From JAWKWH01 sp965204295 (lineage in GTDB: Bacteria > Pseudomonadota > Alphaproteobacteria > Rhizobiales > Rhizobiaceae): a stretch of 64,000 nt of DNA. This document shows positions 52,767-61,585 of this stretch, piece after piece; positions within the stretch are counted from its first letter, which is position 1, and the number at the start of each line of letters is the position of its first letter. A program made the translations under genes and the position numbers. Under the pieces are notes generated by a model. That model was not told where the DNA came from. It ran no database searches and saw only the letters and a list, made by a program, of their open reading frames with translations. The DNA lies in the NCBI GenBank assembly GCA_965204295.1, contig OZ241973.1, positions 310,001 to 374,000 of the forward strand, in the 5' to 3' direction.

Positions 52767-55009
52767 CCCGCCTCGACATTGTCGGTGTTGTCCAGATACC
52801 GTGTCAGCGCGCAGACCAGATGATAAAATATGGAAGCGGGCGCATCGATGGCCCTCGCCTTGCCTTCCGCGTCGATCTTGTCGACCCACAGCCCGGTTGG
52901 CGCCGGATTGATGTGCCAGCGGAACAAGCGCCCGACACGCGCTTCGATCTCCGGTTTCAGATCGGGCCCCCCCGTGCCATCGAGCGCGATAGCTGCCTTG
53001 ATCGCTTCCGCCTGCGGCCAACTTCGCGACATTGTGTCCAAAGGAATTCCATCTTTCGAGACAGCCGCATGGGCCAGGCCGGTCGCTCTGTTCAAACCAT
53101 TGGCGACAGCGGATGCGTAGAGTTTTCGCGCATAAGCGATCAGATCGGTCCGGCCGCTCCTAGCGGCGAAATCGACCAGCAGCGAAGCCCACTCGAAATG
53201 GTGACCCGGCTCAATCAAGTTCCCCTTTTCGCCCCTTGCCGGCCGCCAGTCGTCGTCGAAATACTCGCCCAACGACCAGGATTCAGAATCGAACAGATGG
53301 TTTTCGAACAGGTCGACGATACGCGCGGCGCGGCGAAGATGGCCCTTCTCGCCGGAGACCGAGTGCCAGGCCAGGAACGCTTCGAGCAAATGCATGTGCG
53401 GGTTTGAACATCTGATCCCCTCGCCGCCCGCGGTCTCGCGGAAACCCGTCATGCGCGAATCTTCCAGATGTCCATCGATGAACTCGAAAGTTTCCCGCCC
53501 GAGGCGAAGCGCATCCTGATTGCCGATCTGATGCGCATAGGCAAGCGCCAGGAGAACACAGGCATGGTCGTATGCGTCCTCCGTGGCGTCCGCGACGCCG
53601 CCGTCGAAATTGAACGTTCGGACAAAACCGCCATTGTCGGTTCGGCCCTTTGTGGAAATGAACTCGATGCCGTGGGCGATAACCTCGTCGGCATTTCCCT
53701 TCCACCCCCGAGAGGCGGCAACGGCGAATGCGTAAATCTGCCGCGCCATCGTGCGCATGCGCTTCGGCCTGGCGCCCGGCTGGCCATCGAATGTCAGGGT
53801 TTCATGAAATCCGCCGTTCCGGTCGTCCACGCCGATCGTTGACCACAGCGGCAGGGTTTCATCAAATAGCCAGTGATTCACCCGATTGCGCCAGGCGCCG
53901 GTTACCGGAATGCGATCATCGGAAGGGGTAAATCTCGTCTCAATGCGGCCGGATTTCTCAAGCTGCTCGACTATTTTCTTGACGTTCTGACTTTGATCGA
54001 CCGGCGCGACGAATGTCGCGTCAACCGTCGAGACAACGGCCAGGTCCTTGAGGCCAACGGCGGAAAGCAATCGCCCCTGACCGCGCAAATAGGAATTCTC
54101 GCAATCGATCGCCACGACATCGCCGGTAATTACATTGCCGCCGCTATCGGTCTTGCTGGTCTTCAGCAGCGATTGCCACGATCCCAGATCGTTCCAGGAA
54201 AATGCGGCTGGCGCCATCGCAATTCGCTCCGCCTTTTCCATGATCGCGTAGTCAATTGAAATGGACGGTATGTCCGCATAGATGTTCCCGGGCAAATAAG
54301 TGCCGGTTACGTCAGTTGCCGCTTCATTCAATGCTCTCCGCGCGCCATTCCATATTTCGGGTGCCCGGATTGCAAACTCCTCGCGCATGGCGGCGGCGCT
54401 GAACAGGAAAATCCCCGTATTCCAGAAGAACGTGCCTTCCGCCATGTAGGATCGGGCTGTTTGCTCGTCAGGCTTTTCCACGAAGCGTCTGACCGCACGA
54501 ATGCCGCCCTCGCCATCGACAGCCTCGATATAGCCGTAGCCCGTTTCAGGATGCGTCGGGCGTTTGCCGAAGACGACCAGATTTCCTTCGCTCGCGGCAT
54601 CCGCGCCAATTTCCACGGACTTCCAGAATTGATCGTCCGTCGAGATCACATGATCGGACGGCACGACAAGCACCAGTTCGTCGCCGAATGTTTCGAGAGT
54701 TTTCAGCGCGGCAATCGCCACCGCTGCGGCGGTATTGCGACCTATTGGCTCAAGGATCGCCGAGCCGCCTTTGAGATCGACGCCGGCGAGATCGGCCTGC
54801 ACGCGGCCGGCATGCCGTTCAGAAGCGATCACGTAGACCGGCGTTTCGCCATTGCGACGCGACGCCAGTCGCCGCACCGTGCCGGCAAGCATCGAACCGT
54901 CGCCGGCAAGATCGTGGAACTGCTTGGGATTGTCTTCGCGCGACAAAGGCCAAAGCCGCGACCCCGAACCGCCGCTCATGACAAAACCGATCATTCGCGT
55001 TTTGCTCAT
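52760..55009 (-). CDS. mannose-1-phosphate guanylyltransferase fused to an AGE-family epimerase/isomerase
   Basis: The 749-residue protein has two parts. Residues about 1-350 are a GDP-mannose pyrophosphorylase: FVMSGGSGSRLWPLSREDNPKQF, EPIGRNTAAAVAIAAL, VVPSDHVI, GKRPTHPETGYGYIE, FVEKPD and FFWNTGIFLF. Residues about 370-749 are an (alpha/alpha)6 AGE domain (NHWLFDETLPLWSTIGVDDR, FHETLTFDGQP, SNPHMHLLEAFLAWH, EPGHHFEWASLLVDF). The AGE part may interconvert mannose-6-P and fructose-6-P in place of the usual cupin PMI domain (inference). ATG 55009 begins the first domain. It follows the phosphomannomutase by 33 bp. Confidence 0.9.
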   Translation of the reverse strand: MSKTRMIGFVMSGGSGSRLWPLSREDNPKQFHDLAGDGSMLAGTVRRLASRRNGETPVYVIASERHAGRVQADLAGVDLKGGSAILEPIGRNTAAAVAIAALKTLETFGDELVLVVPSDHVISTDDQFWKSVEIGADAASEGNLVVFGKRPTHPETGYGYIEAVDGEGGIRAVRRFVEKPDEQTARSYMAEGTFFWNTGIFLFSAAAMREEFAIRAPEIWNGARRALNEAATDVTGTYLPGNIYADIPSISIDYAIMEKAERIAMAPAAFSWNDLGSWQSLLKTSKTDSGGNVITGDVVAIDCENSYLRGQGRLLSAVGLKDLAVVSTVDATFVAPVDQSQNVKKIVEQLEKSGRIETRFTPSDDRIPVTGAWRNRVNHWLFDETLPLWSTIGVDDRNGGFHETLTFDGQPGARPKRMRTMARQIYAFAVAASRGWKGNADEVIAHGIEFISTKGRTDNGGFVRTFNFDGGVADATEDAYDHACVLLALAYAHQIGNQDALRLGRETFEFIDGHLEDSRMTGFRETAGGEGIRCSNPHMHLLEAFLAWHSVSGEKGHLRRAARIVDLFENHLFDSESWSLGEYFDDDWRPARGEKGNLIEPGHHFEWASLLVDFAARSGRTDLIAYARKLYASAVANGLNRATGLAHAAVSKDGIPLDTMSRSWPQAEAIKAAIALDGTGGPDLKPEIEARVGRLFRWHINPAPTGLWVDKIDAEGKARAIDAPASIFYHLVCALTRYLDNTDNVEAGQ

Positions 55010-55042
55010 CGACCCACCCGCGGGCTTACATTCCCATTCCAC

Positions 55043-56563
55043 TCAAATCGTCTGATTGTACGTTCCGACCTCGGGGTTTTCCCGTAAAACCTCGTCGACC
55101 GCCTCAAACATTTCGCGTTTGCGCGCCTCGGACACGGGACTCTCCACGACAACGACGAGTTCGGGTTTGTTGGACGAAGCCCTGACCAGCCCCCAGGTGC
55201 CGTCTTCGGCGACAACCCGAACGCCGTTGACCATTACGAGGTCCGCGATGGACTGCCCGGCAATCGGCTCGCCTTTTGTATGCATGTCGGCAAACCGTCC
55301 GACCACGCGGTCGACGACATCGTATTTGATCTCGTCGGCGCAGTACGGCGACATGGTCGGTGAGCCAAACGTCAAGGGAAGGCCACGATAGAGATCGGCC
55401 ATGGATTTCGCCGGATTTCGATCAAGCATGTCGCAGATCGCAATCGCCGTTACAAGACCATCGTCATAACCGCGCCCGATCGGCGCGTTGAAGAAGAAAT
55501 GGCCGGATTTTTCAAATCCGGCGGCAGCGTTCAAGTCGGCGACGCGGCGCTTTATGTATGAATGACCTGTCATCCAGTAATCGGTTCTCGCCCCGTTCGC
55601 CTTGAGCACGGGATCGGCGGCGAACAGGCTGGTGGACTTGACGTCCGCGACAAACACGGCGTCCCGCGTCAGCGAGGAAATATCCCGCGCCAGCATGACA
55701 CCGACCTTGTCGGCAAAAATCTCGTTGCCTTCATTATCGACCACGCCGCAGCGGTCGCCGTCGCCATCGAAGCCAAGACCGATATCGGCGTCGGTTTCAA
55801 GCACCTTGTCGCGGATCGCATGCAACATTTTCATGTCTTCGGGATTGGGGTTATAATGCGGAAAAGTGTAATCGAGCGCATCGTCGAGTGGGATAACATC
55901 GCAGCCGAGCCGCCGCAGCATTTCCGGCGCGAACGCCCCGGCGGTGCCGTTGCCGCACGCCGCCACCACCTTCAGCGGCCGTTTGCGGGATTTACCGCTG
56001 ACGAGATCGGCCAGATAGCGCTCGCGAAATCCCTCAACAAACTCGTAGGATCCGCCACCGACAAGATCGTAATCTCCGGAAAGCACGATGTCCTTCAGCG
56101 CGGACATTGCGTCCGGACCGAATGTGAGCGGGCGCTCACACCCCATCTTTATGCCGGTCCAGCCGTTTTCATTGTGCGACGCGGTCACCATCGCGACGGA
56201 CGGCGCATCCAGTTCGAACTGCGCGAAATAGGCCGTCGGAGACAGCGCCAGGCCGATGTCGCGAACTTTCGCTCCCGCGGCCATCAAACCGGAAACCAGC
56301 GCCAGTTTGATCGACATGGAATAGGAACGGAAATCGTGACCGGTAACGATGTCGGAACCCGCGCCAAGCCTGCGGATCAGCGTTCCAAGTCCCATGCCGA
56401 TCGCGGTGACGCCCATCATGTTCAATTCAGGCGGAACGTCGGATGCGGGATGGCCAAACCACCACCGTGCATCATATTCGCGAAAGCCGGTCGGTTTGAT
56501 CAGCGGCGTGGTTTCAAAAGCGAAACTGTTGGGCGCAAGACAGGCCTGGGATTTCGGAAACAC
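55043..56563 (-). CDS. manB: phosphomannomutase/phosphoglucomutase
   Basis: Converts mannose-6-P to mannose-1-P (and possibly the glucose pair). The 506-residue protein has KPTGFREYDARWWFG at the N-terminus, the phosphoserine in AMVTASHNENGWTGIKMG, the Mg-binding GLGFDGDGDRCGVVDNEGN, the sugar-binding FEKSGHFFFNAPIGRGYDDG, and the phosphate-binding GTWGLVRASSNKPELVVVVES. The start is GTG 56561-56563 without an obvious ribosome binding site. With the fused pyrophosphorylase it forms a GDP-mannose operon that probably feeds polysaccharide or LPS synthesis. Confidence 0.92.
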   Translation of the reverse strand: MFPKSQACLAPNSFAFETTPLIKPTGFREYDARWWFGHPASDVPPELNMMGVTAIGMGLGTLIRRLGAGSDIVTGHDFRSYSMSIKLALVSGLMAAGAKVRDIGLALSPTAYFAQFELDAPSVAMVTASHNENGWTGIKMGCERPLTFGPDAMSALKDIVLSGDYDLVGGGSYEFVEGFRERYLADLVSGKSRKRPLKVVAACGNGTAGAFAPEMLRRLGCDVIPLDDALDYTFPHYNPNPEDMKMLHAIRDKVLETDADIGLGFDGDGDRCGVVDNEGNEIFADKVGVMLARDISSLTRDAVFVADVKSTSLFAADPVLKANGARTDYWMTGHSYIKRRVADLNAAAGFEKSGHFFFNAPIGRGYDDGLVTAIAICDMLDRNPAKSMADLYRGLPLTFGSPTMSPYCADEIKYDVVDRVVGRFADMHTKGEPIAGQSIADLVMVNGVRVVAEDGTWGLVRASSNKPELVVVVESPVSEARKREMFEAVDEVLRENPEVGTYNQTI

Positions 56564-56725
56564 GGGATTGCGAACTTTCGTCGAGTTACGGATTGGCGAA
56601 TCTTTATCACACGCGGCGGATTAATAGCGGATTGCTTCGCGGAAGTAGCTCAAAATCAGGCGCGATGCGAGGAAATGCCGCTTGCCGCGCAATGAGGCGG
56701 GCGCTATAAGCCCGCGGGTCGGTCA

Positions 56726-56802
56726 CGGAGTGTAGCGCAGCCTGGTAGCGCACCTCGTTCGGGACGAGGGGGCCGCAGGTTCAAATCCTGCCACTCCGAC
56801 CA
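56726..56802 (+). tRNA. tRNA-Pro, anticodon CGG
   Basis: A 77-nt cloverleaf: acceptor CGGAGTG pairs with CACTCCG, D-loop GCAGCCTGGTAGCGC, anticodon stem CCTCG/CGAGG around TTCGGGA (anticodon CGG), T-arm GCAGG-TTCAAAT-CCTGC, discriminator A and encoded CCA. A truncated gene lies just downstream, so this tRNA may have served as an integration or recombination site. Confidence 0.96.
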
Positions 56803-56828
56803 GGAATTTCGCCGTTTTCCCCATATCA

Positions 56829-57614
56829 ATGGCGAAAACAAGGATAAATACATCCTGTTCTCGATCCCGTTTGCCGAAAAGTCGCGCTAGGAACGATCAT
56901 TTACCGGATGAGGTGGTGCTGCGTTCTCATTTCGGCATGAATCTGCATACCGCCGCTATTCATCGCACCAACCTGCCGCGAATTCGCTATTCTGACCCTT
57001 CAGACGATCTCAAGACGTTGGCCAAGGCATTTGGCGCGCCTGTAGTCATCCAGGCTGATTTCCGCGCCGGGACATTACGCCAAGCGGCAAAGGAGCGAGG
57101 CGTCGAAGTGCTGCTTTACAAGGCCGGGGAAGCGTTGCGCTTTGATGAGTTCTCCATCCGCATCGGGGTGCGTGGCATTCTTTCGGTAATGCGCGAACTG
57201 GACATGCTGCCCAAACGCGCAGCCAAGTCGACCGGGCAGGCACCTGTCCTTTCACGCTTCAGCTACTGGCTGCGGGCATCTGTTGGCAGCATCTTGAGGA
57301 CCCACAAGACCATTGGCGACATGGTGGGCGAGGGCGAAGTGGCCGGCTATTTGTCCGACCCCTTCGGCAAGGCGGATGTGGAGGTGCGAATCCCCGACGC
57401 CGGCCTGATGATCGGTCGCACGAACCTGCCCGTCATCAACCAGGGCGATGCGTTGCTCCACATAGCGCGCATCCACAACATTTCCTTCGCGGAAGACCGG
57501 TTTGGGAAAATCGAGGAGATTGAGACTCATCCGCTGTTCGATGAGTGTGAAGCCCCTTGTTATAGGCCACTTAGCAGAGTTTCCGGCATTGCAGGCCTCA
57601 TGTTCGGCGCCTGA
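56829..57614 (+). pseudogene. succinylglutamate desuccinylase/aspartoacylase family, N-terminally truncated
   Basis: From about residue 37 of the frame (LHTAAIHRTNLPRIRY, 56943 on) the sequence matches the C-terminal two thirds of the AstE/AspA family: FGAPVVIQADFRAGTLRQAA, LLYKAGEALRFDEFSIRIGVRGIL, GEVAGYLSDPFGKA and INQGDALLHIARI. The N-terminal part with the HxxE zinc ligands is absent; the preceding 36 residues, MAKTRINTSC and onward, look unrelated. Only the later zinc histidine remains, so it is inactive. The break lies 140 bp from the tRNA-Pro 3' end, which suggests recombination there. Confidence 0.8.
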
Positions 57615-57758
57615 TGAGGCCTGACGCGGTCGCGCAGGCCTGCGAAAGACCGGGAGGCATCAATCGCTTCCCGCAATGCATGGACGCATATTGCCGCCGT
57701 CCGAAGATCGACACAATACATCGCAACAAAAGCGACCCGGGAATTTCGGGGCTTACTC

Positions 57759-58505
57759 TCAGAGCCAAGCTGCAACTTCATCTCGCCAGCCAAGCAGAAC
57801 ATCGTTGAGCCTGTCACTGGTTCTCGCATAGCGGCTGCTCGGAACGGGAACCGATATCGCTAAAATATCGCCGTTCGGGTCGCGGATCGGGAATCCCAGG
57901 GCGCATATTCCCTCGGTGTGTTCGTTTTCATCGATTGCGAGCGTGCCCCGACGGATCGATTCGATCTCGGTGAGCAGCCCCGACACCGGCGCTCCTGTCC
58001 GATTTTGTTCTTTGAATTCCGAGAGAATCAGTTTGATCGCACCGGTCTGATCCAGGCACGAAAGGGCCGCCTTGCCGTTTGCCGTTATGGTAAGCGGGAA
58101 GGCTTCACCGATACTCGATACGGTGCGCAGCCGTTGGCTGCCGACGACCTGGTCGATGAACAGCATCTTTCGATTCTCCAGAACGGCCAGATCCACTGTT
58201 TCTCCGGTCTCCTCAGAAATGCTTCGCATGACCGGTTTCAGCCGCTCACTCAAAACGGTTAGAGACGCCTGCGCAAGGCTGTGGAGTTCAGGCCCCAAAC
58301 GGATCGCTCCATGGCCCTTTCCATTCGAAACCAGGCCTTCCAAAGAAAGCGCGCTTACGATTCTCTGTACCGTAGAACGGGGCAACTCTACTCGATTTGC
58401 GATCTGCCCGAGACTCAATCCGTCTGTATCCTCGCCGAGCACACGGAGTATCCTCGTCGCCCGCGAGATAACCTTAATACCTTGATTCCTATGGATTTCC
58501 TGCAT
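57759..58505 (-). CDS. IclR-family transcriptional regulator
   Basis: The 248-residue protein has an N-terminal winged helix (KVISRATRILRVLGEDTDG, SLGQIANRVELPRSTVQRIVSAL, about residues 10-60) and a C-terminal effector domain (AVLENRKMLFIDQVVG; SSIGEAFPLTITANGKAALS; GICALGFPIRDPNGDILAISVPVPS). It is divergent from the catabolic operon starting at 58653, with about 150 bp between, so it very probably controls that operon in response to the substrate or an intermediate. The effector is unknown. Confidence 0.92.
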   Translation of the reverse strand: MQEIHRNQGIKVISRATRILRVLGEDTDGLSLGQIANRVELPRSTVQRIVSALSLEGLVSNGKGHGAIRLGPELHSLAQASLTVLSERLKPVMRSISEETGETVDLAVLENRKMLFIDQVVGSQRLRTVSSIGEAFPLTITANGKAALSCLDQTGAIKLILSEFKEQNRTGAPVSGLLTEIESIRRGTLAIDENEHTEGICALGFPIRDPNGDILAISVPVPSSRYARTSDRLNDVLLGWRDEVAAWL

Positions 58506-58570
58506 CGTTATCGTTGCGTTCCAATGGCCGGAAGTCGATATTCTCCGACCCGGTTTCGCAGGTCGAAGCC

Positions 58571-58598
58571 TGACATAAATCGACTATTGACCATAATG
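58571..58598 (+). promoter_or_regulatory. candidate promoter of the cyclase operon
   Basis: CTGACA (58571-58576), 16 bp, then CATAAT (58593-58598) lies 55 bp upstream of the first gene. A small palindrome follows downstream of it. Confidence 0.4.
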
Positions 58599-58612
58599 CG
58601 GTTCAACTGCAC

Positions 58613-58623
58613 CATGATATGGA
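58613..58623. promoter_or_regulatory. palindrome CCAT-GAT-ATGG in the IclR/cyclase intergenic region
   Basis: A perfect 4-3-4 inverted repeat between the candidate promoter and the ribosome binding site. It could be part of an IclR-type operator; short, so weak evidence. Confidence 0.3.
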
Positions 58624-58652
58624 ACATATACATTTGCTCTTGGGAGGAAGCA

Positions 58653-59492
58653 ATGGCGGCTACGATCCGTGGGATTGAGTTTCAGGAAAACACAGACAAC
58701 GATATGGGGCTGGAGTTTTATAACCTCAGCCACCGATATGGATTTCAGTGCCCCAACTGGCCCTATTTCCGCGACGTGCAGATCGAGCGCAAGCACTACA
58801 TGGCCAAGTCCGGTGTGTTGTCGCAAACGATCACAACGACCATGCACGTCACCACGCACATCGACGCGCCGGCTCATGTGGTTCAGGGAACGCCGTTTAT
58901 TGATGAAGTGCCGTTGCCGCATTTCTTCGGCTCCGGCCTCGTGGTTTCAATCCCCAAAAACAGGTGGGAATCGATCACCGGAGACGATCTTGAAAATGCG
59001 TGCGGTCACGCGATTCGAAAGAATGATGTGTTGCTCATCAACACCGGCTGGCACAAGCGATACGAGGATGGCGACTATTTCGCCTATTGTCCCGGTCTCG
59101 TTCCCTCGGCCGCTGACTGGATGGTCGAAAAGGGAGTGAAAGTCGTTGGCCACGACACTCAGGCCAATGATCATCCCTTGGCGACGGCGATCGGACCGCA
59201 ACGCAACGGGCCGATTCTGCCGCATCTGGAAGCCGAGTACCGGGAGTGGTCCGGCGGTCGCGATTGGGCCGACGACTTTCCCGTATGGGAACCGGTTCAC
59301 AACAAACTGTTCTCCAATGGCATTCTGGGGATTGAGAATGTTGGCGGCGATCTGGATGCGGTGACCGGCAAGCGCTGCACTTTCGCATTTTTCCCGTGGA
59401 ATTGGGACAGGGGAGACGGCTGCATCATTCGCCTTGTCGCAATGATAGACAGGGGTGGAAAATATCGTATCGAGCCAGGCGAGGCGTTCTGA
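58653..59492 (+). CDS. cyclase-family metal-dependent hydrolase
   Basis: The 279-residue protein has the HxxxHxD metal motif (HVTTHIDAPAH, residues 65-75) of the cyclase/kynurenine formamidase family, which includes isatin hydrolase; GHDTQANDHPLATAIGP and CTFAFFPWNWDRGDGCIIRL follow. Members hydrolyse cyclic or N-formyl amides using Mn or Zn. ATG 58653 follows GGGAGGA at a good distance. It is the first gene of a tight operon, overlapping the cupin gene by one base. A ring-opening or amide-cleaving first step is therefore likely (inference). Confidence 0.88.
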   Translation: MAATIRGIEFQENTDNDMGLEFYNLSHRYGFQCPNWPYFRDVQIERKHYMAKSGVLSQTITTTMHVTTHIDAPAHVVQGTPFIDEVPLPHFFGSGLVVSIPKNRWESITGDDLENACGHAIRKNDVLLINTGWHKRYEDGDYFAYCPGLVPSAADWMVEKGVKVVGHDTQANDHPLATAIGPQRNGPILPHLEAEYREWSGGRDWADDFPVWEPVHNKLFSNGILGIENVGGDLDAVTGKRCTFAFFPWNWDRGDGCIIRLVAMIDRGGKYRIEPGEAF

Positions 59493-59845
59493 TGTTGGTC
59501 AGGCGATTTACTGACGCCCGACCCTACGAGGCGCCAAACCACCAGGGGGGGGCCGGGCTCAGGCTTCAGGGTTTTGAAGACGGCGGACCGGAAAACCAGT
59601 GGGTCGGATTCTCACAGTTTCTTCCAGGTGGCGGCGCCGGACCGGACAGTACGCCGTTCGAGAAGGTCTACATAGTGATCGATGGCGAGATGACCATCGA
59701 GACCGATGGCGACACGACGGTGCTTGGTCCGATGGACAGTTGCACGATCGCACCGGATGAGGTGCGCCGGCTTGAGAACCGATCGAACCATGTCTGCAAA
59801 ATGCTGGTCGTGATCCCGTATCCGGGCGGCAAAAGGCCGGAGTGA
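59492..59845 (+). CDS. cupin domain protein
   Basis: The 117-residue single-domain cupin has GFSQFLPGGGAGPDSTPFEKVYIVIDGEMTIE (described in part) and MDSCTIAPDEVRRLENRS. The usual first-motif histidines are largely replaced (GPDSTPFEKVYIV), so metal binding may be altered or absent. Its start overlaps the cyclase stop by one base (TGATG). It could be an isomerase, lyase or small-molecule-binding accessory of the same pathway. Confidence 0.85.
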   Translation: MLVRRFTDARPYEAPNHQGGAGLRLQGFEDGGPENQWVGFSQFLPGGGAGPDSTPFEKVYIVIDGEMTIETDGDTTVLGPMDSCTIAPDEVRRLENRSNHVCKMLVVIPYPGGKRPE

Positions 59846-59849
59846 ACCG

Positions 59850-60635
59850 ATGTCTCTCGACAATCCGCTTTCGTTTTTCGATGTCTCGGGTAGGGTCGCC
59901 CTGATCACCGGCGCGTCCGGAGCTTTCGGCGCCGTGGCCGCCAGATGCCTTTCGGGCGCGGGTTGCAGGGTTGCCTTGGCGGCCGGGAATTCAGACGCCC
60001 TGGCCAGGGTTGCCGAAACCTGCGGCGGTGAGACGCTTCAAATCAACGCCAGGCCGAATAGCGAAACTGCTTGCGACAAAATGATCGCCAAAACGGTTGA
60101 GGCCCTTGGCCGGCTCGACATTCTGGTAGTGGCCTCCGGCATGAACAAGGTCGCCAAAATCGACGAAATGGAGCCGGCTGCATTCGACGCGGTCATGGAC
60201 GCCAATGTGGCCCAGACCTGGCTTGTGACTCGCGCCGCCGTCAGGCAGATGAAATCTCAAGGCGGCGGGGGAAAAATCGTCCTGATGTCTTCGGCGCGGG
60301 GCCTTCTCGGCCATCCCGCGGGCTATACCGCCTACTGCGCGTCCAAGGCGGGGGTGGACGGATTGACGAAAGCGCTCGGATGCGAATTGGGGCCGACCGG
60401 AATCACCGTCAACGCCATCGCGCCGACGGTGTTCCGGTCGCCGCTGACGGCCTGGATGTTTGAAGAAACGGACAATGCAAAGACTGTCCGACAGGGATTC
60501 ATGGCGCGCGTTCCGAAAGGGCGTCTCGGCGAACCCGAGGATCTGGCCGGACCGCTGCTCTTCCTGTCGTCGCCGGCATCGGACTTCTACACCGGCCATA
60601 TCCTCTATGCCGATGGCGGCTACACGGCGGGTTAG
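59850..60635 (+). CDS. SDR-family oxidoreductase
   Basis: The 261-residue classical SDR has the cofactor motif ALITGASGAFGAVAAR (about residues 17-32), an NNAG-like position changed to VASGMN (about 93), LMSSARGLLGHP with the catalytic serine, and YTAYCASKAG with Tyr and Lys. The C-terminal FLSSPASDFYTGHILYADGG is typical. It begins 4 bp after the cupin gene and precedes the 3-hydroxyacyl-CoA dehydrogenase-like gene by 3 bp. It probably oxidises or reduces a hydroxyl intermediate of the operon's pathway. Confidence 0.92.
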   Translation: MSLDNPLSFFDVSGRVALITGASGAFGAVAARCLSGAGCRVALAAGNSDALARVAETCGGETLQINARPNSETACDKMIAKTVEALGRLDILVVASGMNKVAKIDEMEPAAFDAVMDANVAQTWLVTRAAVRQMKSQGGGGKIVLMSSARGLLGHPAGYTAYCASKAGVDGLTKALGCELGPTGITVNAIAPTVFRSPLTAWMFEETDNAKTVRQGFMARVPKGRLGEPEDLAGPLLFLSSPASDFYTGHILYADGGYTAG

Positions 60636-60638
60636 CGC

Positions 60639-61565
60639 ATGAGGCACAACGGGCAAATCGCCGTGATCGGAGCGGGGCTGATGGGCCACGGCATCGCACT
60701 GACTTTCGCGCGCGCGGGGATGAAAGTGTTCATCACCGACCCGCACGCCGCCACGCTTGAAAGCGCGCCGGAACGGGTAGCGGAAAGCATGAGGCATATG
60801 GGCGCCGATGAAGGTGAAATCGCTAAGACGATCAAAAAAATCATGCTCTGCGATACGCTTGCCGCAGCCGTTGAAAAAGCCGCCTACGTGTTTGAGGCCG
60901 CACCTGAGAAACTGGAATTGAAACGGGCGATCTTCGCGGAAATTGAGGATCATGCGCCGGCCGCAGCTATATTGGCCTCCAACACGTCGGTCATCCAGAT
61001 CTCCAGGATCATGCGCGATCTGGATTCGCGCGGTCGTGCGCTTGGGACCCATTGGTGGAATCCGCCGCACATGATTCCGCTGGTCGAAGTCGTCAAAACC
61101 GAGTGGACCTATCAACCGGCCGTGGCCGCCATGATGGACCTGTTGACAGGCGCGGGCAAAGCGCCTGTGATCGTCGAGAAGGATGTCCCGGGCTTCATCG
61201 GCAACCGCCTGCAGCATGCACTATGGCGCGAAGCGATCTCGCTGATCGAAAACGGCATTTGCTCGGCAGAGGCCGTCGACAATGCGGTCAAGGCAAGTTT
61301 TGGTCGCCGCCTTGCGATTTTGGGACCGTTGGAGAATGCAGATCTCGTAGGCATTGAGTTGACCCAGGATATCCATCGCCAGGTCCTGTTTGACCTCGAA
61401 TCCCGCGGCACACCTTCCGATTATCTGCAAACTCTTTTGGACGAGGGGCGGACCGGCATGGCCGCCGGTTCGGGATTTCGCCAATGGAAAGATGGAGATC
61501 CGGCGGCGATCAAAGCGCGCGTCGCGGAACACCTGGCGAAACTGGAAACGATCCTGCCAGGCTGA
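60639..61565 (+). CDS. 3-hydroxyacyl-CoA dehydrogenase family protein
   Basis: The 308-residue protein has an N-terminal Rossmann domain (IAVIGAGLMGHGIALTFARAG, about 7-27), ILASNTSVIQISRI, GTHWWNPPHMIPLVEVV with the catalytic histidine, and a C-terminal helical domain (DVPGFIGNRLQHALWREAI). Besides fatty acyl-CoA substrates, this size class includes carnitine and L-gulonate dehydrogenases, so the substrate may not be a CoA ester. It is third-last before the transporter genes in the operon. Confidence 0.9.
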   Translation: MRHNGQIAVIGAGLMGHGIALTFARAGMKVFITDPHAATLESAPERVAESMRHMGADEGEIAKTIKKIMLCDTLAAAVEKAAYVFEAAPEKLELKRAIFAEIEDHAPAAAILASNTSVIQISRIMRDLDSRGRALGTHWWNPPHMIPLVEVVKTEWTYQPAVAAMMDLLTGAGKAPVIVEKDVPGFIGNRLQHALWREAISLIENGICSAEAVDNAVKASFGRRLAILGPLENADLVGIELTQDIHRQVLFDLESRGTPSDYLQTLLDEGRTGMAAGSGFRQWKDGDPAAIKARVAEHLAKLETILPG

Positions 61566-61585
61566 ACTGATCTCAGGGAGGAGAA

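Noticed and set aside
55562..56695. Plus-strand open frame (377 codons)
   Set aside because: Antisense to manB; no recognisable motif.
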